From contig NC_031769.1 of NCBI RefSeq assembly GCF_001522545.3, forward strand, positions 127,991,613-128,055,612: a stretch of DNA of 64,000 nt. The letters are read 5' to 3'. The translations under genes were made by a program, and so were the position numbers. Source of the stretch: Parus major. Lineage: Eukaryota > Chordata > Aves > Passeriformes > Paridae. The notes under the pieces are model-generated. The model did not search any database. It worked only from the letters and a program-made list of their open reading frames with translations, and was not told the DNA's origin. This document shows positions 1 to 11,400 of the stretch, piece by piece (the first letter of the stretch is position 1; each line of letters opens with the position of its first letter).

Positions 1-407
1 GTGTTGATGTTGATAAACTACGTACACATCTCATAACAGCAAAGACTCCATTATTATATTACACTTGTAACCTTCATTAAAACAGTGGTTTACTTACTTT
101 GGGTATCTTATTTACTCAGGATTGGTGAAAGGCCAGAGATTGGCCAAAATGCCTTCTATTTAAATGGATTCCTTTAGGTAAGTAAAATACCCTTTTAATG
201 AAGCTTATGATGTAATATACATAGATTATTCTTTACATTCATGAATTTAAGTTGTTTATGTTTTAACAATACTCATTTCTTACCTGCAAATTTAGTTGTC
301 AAATTAAGAGTTGATTTAATATCTCAGGAATCATATAACTACTAGTTTATCATGCAACATACTTTTTCATATGACATATAACAAATATGTGTCTTTATTT
401 CTTCCAG
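1..407 (+). other. intron of the upstream cadherin gene (partial)
   Basis: AT-rich DNA without a convincing exon. It ends in a pyrimidine-rich tract and CAG acceptor at 405-407, directly before the cadherin exon at 408. The transmembrane exon expected upstream of the juxtamembrane exon is not seen here and should lie left of the window. Confidence 0.7.
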
Positions 408-1388
408 CACTCTTGGTTTCCTACACAGTGTGGAGTCAGTGGGGAAGTTCAGGGTTTCGGAAAGGAGGAATTTACCACATTCCTGAAGAGCGCGAAAGCT
501 GGGAGGATGTTAGAGAAAATGTCTTCAATTATAATGAAGAAGGAGGTGGAGAACGTGATCAGGTATGATGCAGCTTCAATCCAGCTTTGAAAATCCAACC
601 TCTCCTCACTTTCCCACTTTTAGTCAACTTATTATCAAATTGGCTTTTTTCGGTTTTGTTTTTTTTTTTCTTTTTTTTTAACCTGAAATCCTCTTAAGTG
701 GCAGGCTTGTATTTCAACCCAGTCTGTACCTTTAATGATGCTAGTCATGTGTACCCACCTTCAAGGGAGTTGCTCTGGACACACCATTGTTGCTTTAGCT
801 GAAAACTGTTGTTACATGAAAGGATATGCCATGATCTGAATTTAGTCCTCTGAACTAGGCACTCTCTTTAACTTATATAAAACTCACAGAATTCAGTCTT
901 GTGTCGCCTTGTGTTATAAAACATTTTTTGAATCAGTTTCCTTTTGAGTTGTTTCTCTCTAATATTTGCATTCTCTTTGTTTCCAGAATGCTTATGATAT
1001 AGATGAACTGAAGAAACCTCTCCATAAAATTCCCCACTCCTCCTTGCGAGCAGCTGCTCCACACTCCAGGACACCAACTGGCTCAAAAAGAGACTCTCTC
1101 CCAAAACATGCACATCAAAAGCAAGCAATATCAGCTGTTACCAGCATCCCAGACTTCAAGGAATATGTTTCTCAAATCATACGGGATGCAGACAATGATC
1201 TAAAGAGTCTTCCAGCTGACACTATTCATTTTTACTGCTTGGAAGGGCAATGCTCTCTAGCAGGGAGCCTTAGCTCATTAGATTCCATCAGTGAGGATGA
1301 AGATCTAAATTATGATTGCCTCCAAGAGTGGGGGTCAAAGTTTGAGAAGCTTAAAGAACTCTATGTGGTCTCAAATGAAAATCTGTAA
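408..1388 (+). CDS. cadherin with a classical catenin-binding cytoplasmic tail, last two exons (5' partial)
   Basis: Two exons, 408-562 and 987-1388, join in phase 0 (donor GT at 563, acceptor AG at 985-986) and stop at TAA 1386-1388. The first carries the juxtamembrane region, with the NYNEEGGGERDQ box that matches the p120-catenin-binding core of classical cadherins. It continues into YDIDELKKPLHK in the next exon. The second exon carries the beta-catenin-binding region: an SLSSLDSISEDED serine-acid cluster followed by YDCLQEWGSKFEKLKELY, like the conserved end of E- and N-cadherin. The protein would be a single-pass adhesion receptor linked to actin through catenins. The ectodomain and membrane segment are outside the window, so the paralogue (CDH26-like or another) cannot be fixed. 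In mammals DPY19L4, not a cadherin, precedes INTS8. Family is certain; paralogue is not. Confidence 0.88.
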
Positions 1389-2331
1389 CCAGATTTAAAG
1401 GAACTTGACAAATTGTCATGACATATGGACACTACTTTTAAAAATGCCCTTTTTTATATATATATATAAGTTACACCAAGTAACTTAACTGATGCAAATT
1501 TTTTAGTTACAATAGCATGATATACTCACTTTTCCCAGGAGTGATTATCTGAATGATCTTTTTATATGCACTGTACAAAGTTATTTCATTATATAAGTGC
1601 AAAGACTTTTAAAGCATGAATTTTCTTGAAAACTTTGGAATGTAGGTTATCTATAGAATAGTATCATAATATCCTTTTTTTATTTGTGTAGACCACAGTG
1701 ACTTAATAGAATTATCCTGGATGCAAGAACTTGAATTATTTTCTCCCTAGTATTAATATGAAACCTATCAGATGGGTAACAATGCATGGGGCATTCTTTT
1801 TTAAAATGGAATTAAACTTAGACTGTGAAATAATTATTGCCAATGTTAAATATAAAACCTTTACAATTTCTGGTTTTTTGTCAGCTTTTGTTTTATTCTC
1901 TTAAACTCTGCTCTTCCTTGACATGACACCTCACTCACTGTTACAGGCTGCCCAGCTCTGTGGGACTTTTTCTGTCTGACCCTTTTTCCAATTACCTGTA
2001 CGAAAGGGAAAAGAGTAGCAAGATCCCATCTGTGAACATGACTTTGTGACAATTTTACACTCTCAAAGACAGTTGTGAAACCTGGAAAAAGTTTCTGTTC
2101 AGTAAACTTTTATGTCCAACTTTGCTTTTCTCATGGAACCCTTCTTCAAAGTGTGCAGCTGGAAAACAGAAGAGCTGATAGCAGGTGTGAAGACAAGCTA
2201 GAAGGGCATCCAGGCAAAAGTTGCAAATGAATTCTTTCAATCAGGACAGTCATTGTAAAAACTGGGATTCTCAAAACAGGGAATGGGAAACCTAGACTCT
2301 GCTCCTTTGCCTCCTCCTGCTCTCCAATAAA
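1389..2331 (+). other. probable 3' UTR of the cadherin gene
   Basis: AT-rich noncoding DNA after the cadherin stop. It includes a short (TA)n run near 1455-1468. A canonical AATAAA lies at 2326-2331; another at 2845-2850 precedes an A-run and could serve a longer form. The choice of 3' end is inference. Confidence 0.45.
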
Positions 2332-3594
2332 TGACTGGTTTTAGTATGAAAAAAAGGCAATCAGAAGCATCTGAAATCTGATATTGACCTGAACACTCAC
2401 TTCTGTGAGTGTGGTAAATCTTTCATGGGTTTTTTCATTTTTTCATGAAAAATGTCATGGGTAAATCGCTTTGTTCTTCCCATTTCTCTCTTAACCTCTC
2501 TGAAGTGTGGCAGCTCCCAATGCATGAGGTGATGTGTGAATGTTAGTAGGTGCTTACAGAGTGCTTGCAAGCTCTGAAGCACCAAGGGGTTTTTTAACTG
2601 TTTTCAACTCAGTGGGATTTTTTAATTACCATGATACTCAAATTTGTTTTTTATCAAAGTCTTGACACTTGCTTTGATTTATAATTAATGTTTTAAAATT
2701 AGGTCTTTCATCACTCTTCATCATTTTACTTGGCATACAGAATGCAAATGTAATTTAGTTTTGTACCTAGAAGGAGGATTTTGATACTATTATAACAAAT
2801 AGTTTACATCAAAAAATGATTGAACAAAAGTACCATGTGACCTGAATAAAAAAAAATGCATTCATTTCATAAAATTATTTGTATCGATGATACTAAATTA
2901 GTAATATTTATTAGAAAGATATGAAGAACAAGTCAGCATGAGCCACTCCTTCATGCCAAAACCTCATATGGGCTGGGCACTGATCATTCTTACAAGTCAT
3001 AAAAAAGAAATATGGTAGATATATTAACATATAGCCACATCTTGTTTAATGTAAAGTTTTCCTCCTTTCTAAAGATGTTTGTGTAGTGTGGTAAGAAACT
3101 ACAACACTTCTTACTCCAAGGGACATTACATAAATTGTTGCTGCAAATGAAAACTGCTGAGCCACAGAACTTCAGTAATGTGTCTCTTCCAAGTGTTGAA
3201 TTCTTACAACATTTCCATAAAGTGGATATATGTTCTTATTACTCTTTATTAAGATGCCTCTTCTGAACTTGGTATCAAGTAAAGCTTAGCTTAATTATTG
3301 GTAAACTGTCTCTTCCAAAAGAGACTAATTTCAACAATGTGCTACAAATCATGCTAACAGACGATTATCTCCCTGAGAGTTATTTTGTAATTCATATTCT
3401 GAAATTTAACATTTTACATATGGATGCATTAAACAATAACTCAGGAAAGCTGATGCAGTAATTAATTTTTTCCCTCAAATAACTGAACACACAGAGTAAC
3501 ATGCATGACAGAAGATAAATTGCAATAAACTCAGGACATGTAATGGACTTGTGTCCTCATGGAAGACTCTCCTTGGGTCAGTTACACAGAATAC
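2332..3594. other. intergenic spacer, nothing recognised
   Basis: AT-rich sequence with only short chance open frames. I see no exon, RNA gene or repeat family here beyond short homopolymer runs. Confidence 0.5.
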
Positions 3595-3795
3595 TTATAG
3601 CTGAGAGCTGCCCATGACAGCCCCAAGAGTCACACCATTTGCCTGAAAACATGGTCCAAATACTGCTTGAACTGTCAGGCTTGATACTGCAACCACTTCC
3701 CTGGGTGGCCCGTTCCACTGCCCAACCACCCCCTGGGAGAAAAACATTTCTAGTACTGCAATATTGTATGTAATCATATATCTACACTGCAAACC
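3595..3795 (-). mobile_element. CR1 LINE fragment, antisense
   Basis: The plus strand shows the typical reversed CR1 3'-region text: a cluster around 3680-3750 reading CTTCCCTGGGTGGCCCGTTC and then CCCTGGGAGAAAAACATTTC. It is diverged and truncated at both ends. Boundaries are approximate. Confidence 0.75.
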
Positions 3796-4067
3796 TCCTG
3801 TTCAACCTTTGTGAACTCTTCTCTTGGTAAAATATTAGAGAAACTCAGCCAATTACTGAAATAGATAAAAGTTTCTGCTGTTCATCCTGCCTCTCCCCAG
3901 GATATCTACATTTTAAGGACAGGGATACCTGAAAAGCTTCAGAACCAGACCCTAGCTAGTTGCAGTTGAGAGAGTGGCACAGTCAGACATGGACTATGCA
4001 AATGCTGACACCTTAATAATACTGGAAGTTGTTACTGCTGAAAGAGTAGCTCTTCTGCCACTTTATT
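3796..4067. other. intergenic spacer, nothing recognised
   Basis: Short unique-looking stretch between two CR1 copies of opposite orientation. No open frame or motif that I can support. Confidence 0.4.
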
Positions 4068-5044
4068 CATAAGATGGACATGGAGCTGTTGGAGGAAGTC
4101 CAGAGGAAGGCCATGAAGTTGGTAAGAGGACAGGAGCATTCCCACTATGAAGACAGGCTGAGAAAGTCGGAGCTGTTCAGCCTGGAGAAGAGAAGGTTGT
4201 GTGGAGACCTCATAGCAGTCTCTCAGTATCTGAAGCAAGCCTACAGGAAAGCTGGAGAGGGATTTTTCGTCAGGAACTGTAGCGATAACACAAGGAAGAA
4301 TGGGTACAAATGGAAAGAGGGGAAATGTAGGTTAAATATTAGGAAAAAATTCTTAACCGTGTACATAAAAGCCATGCTTTGAAAAGCTAATGTTCATAAA
4401 GAAGGCAGGAGTCCTGCAATTTTATTACAATAAAGGGAGAAATTCCACTAGGCCAGTTCCCCAAGGGGTCTCTTGAGGTTTTGGAGGATGCAGCCTCCTT
4501 TTATCCTAAACTCCTGACCGCATGTTGCCCTCTTCCTTTCCACACTGATGAGGTACCAGAAAGTACAGCCTTCCCAAACCACCTACCACATAATTCCCCC
4601 CAAAACACGTATCATCATTTTCCCCTGTAGTTTAGAAGTTCAGACTGTCTGGGTTCTGCAATAGACTTTGCACAGACCCATTTCTCCTAATACCCTATAG
4701 TTCAGGAATTCAAAATGTCTGGTCAAAACACTTGGGCTCTGTCAGAAATCTACGCAGCTTGATGTTCCTAGAAACTCATTTCTCCTAAATCTCCTAAATC
4801 ATCTCCTCATTGAATCATTTGTAGACATTAGCACCCATTTTTCCTATCAGTTGTGAGGGTGGTGAAACAGTGGAACAGGTTGCCCAGGGAGGTTGTGGAT
4901 GTCCCGACCTGGGAAGTGTTGAAGGCCAGGCTGGATGGGGCTCTGAGCAACCTGCTCCGGTGGGAGACATCTGTCTATGGCAGGAGTGGTTCGGTCTGGG
5001 CGATCCCGAAGGTCTATTCCAGCCCCTTCACATTCTGTGATTTA
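4068..5044 (+). mobile_element. CR1 LINE 3' end, split by a later insertion
   Basis: Two blocks of one sense-strand CR1. The block at about 4068-4361 holds the end of ORF2 (text such as AGCTGTTCAGCCTGGAGAAG). The block at 4850-5044 holds the 3' end (GGTTGCCCAGGGAGGTTGTG) and finishes with CATTCTGTGA. The first block breaks off after AAATTCTTAACCGTG and the second resumes with GTGAGGGTGGTGAAAC, exactly where a continuous CR1 would run on. The roughly 490 bases between are not CR1. ORF2 is decayed. Confidence 0.85.
4362..4849. mobile_element. insertion inside CR1, possible solo LTR
   Basis: About 488 bases that interrupt a CR1 3' end. The flanks ACCGTG (4356-4361) and GTTGTG (4850-4855) could be an imperfect 6-base target-site duplication. 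The right end is ATCA and an AATAAA lies near 4428. Inside, a 29-base unit at 4624-4652 recurs in diverged form at 4694-4722. The left end reads TA rather than the TG of most LTRs, so LTR origin is only a guess. Confidence 0.4.
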
Positions 5045-5149
5045 AATCTGCCTCCATCAAGGATCAAGGTCCTAGTTTCTTTACCCTTTGGCGAGGCAAT
5101 AGGGTGTGCATGGGCAGGGGCGTGGAGGGTGAGCCATTTATTGGCCTGA

Positions 5150-5464
5150 GGGCACGCCCCGAGGGGACACGCGGTGGACGCAAAGACAGAGGGACGGCTG
5201 CAGGCGGTGGCATGGGATAGGCATAGAACTAGTGATTTCGGAAAGAAAACCACCGATTCCCTAAGGGATCCAAGGCGGCTGTGCCGCGAACCCGCGGCCC
5301 CTCGTCAAGGCTGCCCCACAGGCGCGGCGCTACCCGCGCCGCCGCGGGCGGGGCCCTGCTCGGGCCGCCTCCGAGGGGCGGGCCCGGCGGCCATCTTGTG
5401 CAGCCGTCGGTGGCTGTGGTGCTCGGGGGTCTGTGTGCGCCCGGTGCCCTGCCGAGCGGCCGGC
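5150..5464 (+). promoter_or_regulatory. INTS8 promoter and 5' UTR, CpG-rich, TATA-less
   Basis: A sharp rise in GC and CpG content begins near 5150 and runs through INTS8 exon 1 to about 5790. GC boxes occur at about 5346-5355 and 5374-5384. A YY1-type element reading GGCGGCCATCTTG lies at about 5386-5398, some 70 bases before the start codon. YY1 sites at that place are common near the start of TATA-less housekeeping genes. The transcription start itself cannot be read; I infer it lies close to the YY1 element. Confidence 0.65.
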
Positions 5465-8400
5465 ATGAGCGCGGAGGCGGCGGACCGGGAAGCCGCCACC
5501 TCTAGCCGGCCATGCACGCCGCCGCAGACGTCGTGGTTCGAGTTCGTGCTGGAGGAGGCGCTGCTGGAGCAGCACCTACAGAAGCCCTCTCCCGGTGCGT
5601 GCCCTGCTGGCCGCCGCCTCCCCGCGGCCTCGGGTTCGACCCGGCCCCGCTTCCCGGCTCCTCCTCCGGCAGGGTCGTTCCGGGGGGCTGTGAGGCGTCG
5701 GGAGGCTCTGCTGCGGTCCTGGGCAGTGGGAGGCAGGGGGAGCCGGGCGCTGCCAGCGGCCGTGCGGCGGCATTTACCGCCCGCAATAACGCGGTTTTTC
5801 TCATTTCACGTTATCTTTCCTATTTAATAACTTCAATTCTCTGTCTTTCTTGTCTGGTAGATCGCTTTTCCTTTCGTATATGTGAATGTTGTGTGCGGAA
5901 GGTGTTGTAGTTTGCTTGTTTGTCCGGTGGGTAGTGCTGCTCGTGAACATCATTGCAGTTCACAGCTGGTTTTCTCCTGTTGGAGTCTTGTTAGTGGCTG
6001 GAGCTGAAGTCCTCCGAAAGGTTCAGTGCTGAAATTGCTCTCTGAATAAATAGAAATCTCGTCTGATGTATTATAAGAAAGTGACCGTATTTAAAATTGC
6101 CTGATCTTGTGACAGTCATAAGTGGTAGTTGTCTTTTTCAGTACCCAAATTCTGCAAGGAGGTGGAGGAAACAGGAAAACCTGGGCCAGTGTTGCCTCTA
6201 CGAAAAAAAACCAAGCATAATCTAGCTTAGATCAACGTTTAGATTTTACAGTCTGTTTTGTAATTGATTAAGCAAATTAATAATATTTATGTTTCACTAA
6301 GTTCGGTGAGAGTGTAATAGTTGTGGTTTGGCATCTTTTTTTAAAAGAGCTCAAAGGTATTGGCTATTTTATTGCAAGGGAGAGATTTGGGTGCTTTTTT
6401 TGATGCTCTTTTTTAACCAATCTGAAAGTATTTTCTAAGTTAATTCAGAAGTACCAGCAGTTGCTTGTAAATATACTTTACATGCAGAGAATTACAAGTA
6501 CATAGTTTTATGATAGTTCACTTGTGATTTCATTAGGCAGCATTTGTTTTCAGTAGATGGAAGTATTGAAACATAATTAATGCAAAGTAGTGAAAATAAA
6601 TAAAAGTGTAAGAGTGTGGTTGCCATGGTCAAGTGAACTTTAACATTAAGCAAAGATATCTTAATAGTCTGGTTTGAGTCAGCGCATGCAGGAAACCATT
6701 TGGGACCAGAATCTACCAAGTAACAATGTCAGCACTATAAACACCAAGGATAAAAGAACCATGTTCACAGCTGGGAAAAAAATTTAATTTCTGGGCTTAC
6801 AAAAAATTTGAGGAGTGGCTGTGTTTTTTTTGCAGACCCACCACCTGTGCAGCTGATTGTTCAGTTCTTGGAACAAGCTTCAAAACCATCAGTGAATGAA
6901 CAGAACCAAGTCCAGCCACCACCTGATAACAAAAGAAACCGCATTCTCAAACTTCTTGCTCTCAAAGTTGCTGCTCATCTGAAGTGGGATTTGGATGTAT
7001 TAGAAAAAAGGTGTAGTTTGTACATCTTCATGCTAAGTTTATTAAATTGAAGTGGCTTGAGATATTTATTTTAAAATTGAAAATCTGTCTTACTCCCTTT
7101 TGGGTGTGGCAATTGAAATCAAGTTTTATTTTAGCTGTAAGTTAGGAAAGGGTTTTTAATAAAGGCAGTGTGTCTGAACAAATCACTATTTAGAGAGGAA
7201 AAATAGCTTGTCTTAGACATTAAGAAATGTACATGTAAACTGCATAAAGATGAATTGCAGGTTATGTTTTTTCAGTGACAAAACTAGCATATGTTTTCTC
7301 ATTCTGACATGCTTGAAATTTGAGGTCTTGCTCCAATTTTGTTGCTGTGAGGAGCTCCATATATCTGTGACCTAGGTCACAGAAATGACTGGTTGAAATG
7401 GACAAACCCCAGCTTTGCATCTTTGCTTTGGAAATTTCAGCTGAAGAATGGTCTGATGAGCTAGAACATTTGGGAGCTACTTCACTTTGGCAGTGTTGTG
7501 CACATTAGGGGGCTGCACTTCATAGAATCACAGGACAGGTATGGTTGGAAAGAACCACAGAGTGGGTCATCTGATCCAGCCTCTCTGCTCAAGCAGGGCC
7601 ATCCCAGAGTACCTGGCACAGGATTGTGTTCAGGTGATTCTTGTTTACACTTAGGTAATAGCAGGCGTTCCTTATTCATTCACACAGGTCTCTTTCCCCT
7701 TTATCTGTAATTTAATGTAAAATCTTAAGGGGGCAGTAATTACTCTGCTTCTAACTCGCATGGAATTGTAGAATCAGTGGGGCTGGAAAGGAGCTTTAAG
7801 ATAATCTGACACTGCCAAGTCCACCACTAAAACATGTCCCTAAGTGCCACATCTGCATATAATTTAAATACCTTCAGGGTATGTTGGTGACTCAACCACT
7901 TGCCTGGGCAGCCTGTTTCCATTTAGTGGAAAACCCTTCCTAAAATTCAGTCAAAGCCTCCCCTGGAACAACTTGAGGCTATTTCCTCTCATCCTGTCAC
8001 TTGCCTGGGAGAAGAGACTGTCCACCCACTTGCTGCAACCTCCTTTTGGGGAGTTGTAGAGAGTGATAAGGTCCTCTCTGAGCCTTCTTTTATTCTGGCT
8101 CAACATCCTCAGCTGCTCCTTGTAGAACGCTTCTGATAGAACACAACACCTAAAATTTGTTAAACAGAAATCCTGGCTGTAGCTCTAAAAGTGTAATTTT
8201 ACTGGTTGTTCCAAATACTGGTTGCAAAGAATGCACATTTTTCACAAGATTAAAGATACTTTGGCAGTAGCTGATTTAATTTCAAATAATGTCTAAATTA
8301 GTAATAGAATTTTAGTTGTGTTAAATTATACCACAAAAGCTTGGAGCAGTGCAGTCCAGCCTGCATGTCTTCTCATTTTATGTGAGTTCTGTTCCAGCTA

Positions 8401-11400
8401 ATGTATATTTTATTTATCTCTATTCAAAAAGTTCCTAGTCTTACCTTCACTGTTCACTTTATGTGAGTGAAATTTAATTTGTGATGGAAATGGGGTTGTT
8501 TACCTTTAGGGAGTATTATCTGGGGCTGCTTTGAAAGAACTTCTTATTGGCTGGGTCATGCTGTTACAGGTGACTGGATTATTCTGGTAAGGGCTGTCAG
8601 GGCAGCTGAACTGCCACTTGGGCCCATCCACTTGGGCTTAATTTATGCAGCTAATATTGGTAACTGCTTTACATACCTGATCTCAAATGCTGAATAAACA
8701 TCCATGTCATGTTAAGTAATGATCCAGTACTGAATAGTAGTGTATATTGTTTAACAGTACCTATGTAGGTTTACTCTATGAAGTATCTGATTCTCTCTCC
8801 TTTATTTTTTAATAGCTTGTCTGTTCCTGTGTTGAACATGCTACTGAATGAACTTCTGTGTATCAGCAAAGTTCCCCCAGGAACTAAACATGTGGATGTA
8901 GATCTGTCCAGCTTACCCCCAACCACTGCAATGGCAATACTACTCTACAACAGATGGTAAACTACAAGGCAATAAGATAAAATCATTATAGAACAAAGCA
9001 GTGCTTTCTTCTATCTGTATAATTTTATGTAGAAAGAGAAAGAATCCTAAACTACTAATAAATACTGTGATCTGTTGCTAGGTTATAGTGAAGGAACTGA
9101 GTCTTAAAAGCTATTCTAAAGCTGGTTTTCTTCCCTAAAAAACAGTCAAGATACTGGTTTGAACACTCTCCTTATAAATATAAAAATCTTCATCTTTCAG
9201 CTTTTTACCGACATAAGAGCATTTCTTAGCTGCTAGATGTGCTCTTGAGTAAAGGATGTATTCTAACAGTATAATGTTTCTGTAAACTCCTATTATCAAG
9301 AGGCTTGTCATCTTCTTATTACACTTCTGAGGCTAATACCATTCTTTGCTTAATTTTTTCCCTATGTAGGGCCATAAGGACTATTGTTCAAAGTAGTTTT
9401 CCTGTAAAGCAAGTGAAACCTGGTCCTCCTCAGTTAAATGTGTAAGTTACAGATATAATTCATTTATATGTCATGGGTATTTTATAATCAGAAATGTAAT
9501 TTCTAAGTGGATTAAATAATGTTAATAACATACAGTTGCTTAAAATGTTAATTGTGACATGGAAAACTTGGATTTATTTCAAGTGTATTCTCACTTTCCT
9601 GTCGGACACACTTGATACATATACTGGTCTGTTGTGCCACTCTGGCAATGTTATAATCTCTGTGACTTTGTCATGCCATGAAAAATCCTGGGAGAAAGGG
9701 AGATGGCAATTTGCCTTGGCAGAATGCTTATGCTCCAGTTTAGATGGGGTACATTTCTTGCATTCTTTTGCATCCCTAATTTAGAGTAGCTTGCTTAATA
9801 TGGTTGTTTTATTACAGCAGTTTGAAGCATGGTGTATGATAACCTAAGGAATAATGAAGTATTTTCATTTGTTTCATTAGGCAACAATTTGTAATTTTAA
9901 ATCAATTTTGCCTTAGAAGCTGTGAGGCTTTAGTAACAAGCTGTCTGTGACTTATGTTACAGATTTCTCCAAAAGTTGAGGTATCTAAGTGGTGCTTTTC
10001 ATGTATTTTATGTTAATTTTATACTTAAGCGTTAGACCATACTTATTTGAGACAGTCTGTTAAATATGGTGATTAAACATACTCCTCTTCCTCCTCTTTA
10101 TTTTACTATAAATCTTATATTGTCCTATATGTATCAGAGTCTGATCCTGAATAAAATAATTTTTAAAAAAAATCAGTATGAAAAAATAATTTAAAAATAC
10201 TTCAATTTTTTACGCAGACATCTGAGTATACTTCTGCTCCTGACATGTTTGAGAAGATTTAAATGTTGAAGCTTCATGAGACTTGAGGCTGTGGAAGCTT
10301 TCTTCATTATTGTTTTGCTATTGAATTTGTATTATCAATCTGATCTTGAAAAAGGCAATAATAACTTTGAAACTTTTTGTTTTATTGAACCACATTCTCA
10401 TACAAATATATCTTTTCAAGATATAGTTCTGTATTTCAGATACAGATAAGTCAGTGGTCCTGCATAATGAGGTTTAAAAAGTATTTAAGGAAAACCAAGG
10501 ATGAATGAATTATTGTGATCTAGAACATGAAATAAAATAATATGCAGATATTATAACTGAACTCTTGACCTCTTGTGTCTAACTTGCAGTATGAATCATA
10601 TTCAGCAAGAAAAGGAACTAACTGAAAATATTTTGAAAGTGGTGAGACTCTTTTCCCTTCTTATTTTTGCTCGAATTTACATGTAAATATAAATTTCTTT
10701 ATTGTACAAGAAATACAAAAGCCAGTTCTACTTGGCATAGAACAGTTATGTAAGAACTTTTTTTAAAACTATCCTTTCAGTGAACTGTTAAAATTGTAGC
10801 ATTAACTTAAACCCAGAGTAAAACTCACAAGCAGGAGGTTAATTCCTTTAATGTATTTGAATTATTACAGTTGAAGGAGCAGGCTGCTGATTCCATCCTG
10901 GTCCTAGAAGGAGCACTTAAATTAAACAAAGATCTTTATGTCCATACTATAAGAACTCTGGACTTATTGGCCATGGAACCTGGTATGGTGAATGGAGAAA
11001 CAGAAAGTTCCACAGCTGGACTGAAAATCAGTGCAGAGGAGATACAGTGCCAGGTAGTTCACACTTTGTACTAAAGCTTTCTGTTTCTATCTGTTTCTTT
11101 AGAAAAAGTGTTAAGTAATAATTTTGAAGTAAATTGCAGTATTTTTCTATTAATTTTTTTGTTGTTGTTTTCTTTTTTGTTTTTTGGTTTTGAGGATTTT
11201 TTTTGTAATGCAATGAAATAATACTGGCTTCATTTTTCCATTAATACACCTTTTTTAAATCATTGTAAATATCATTACTTCCCACCAGCCTCTCCCTTTT
11301 GTCCTCTCAATCCCCTGAAATAACCCACTGTATGACAAAGACATGTCACTGCATTGTTTTCAATGATTATGGGAAAATCATTCTTCAATTTTGTAGTGTT

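Noticed and set aside
5174..5910. Several open frames overlapping INTS8 exon 1
   Set aside because: Only the frame starting at 5465 matches INTS8 and joins exon 2 in phase. The others are compositional, including the 132-codon frame at 5512-5910.
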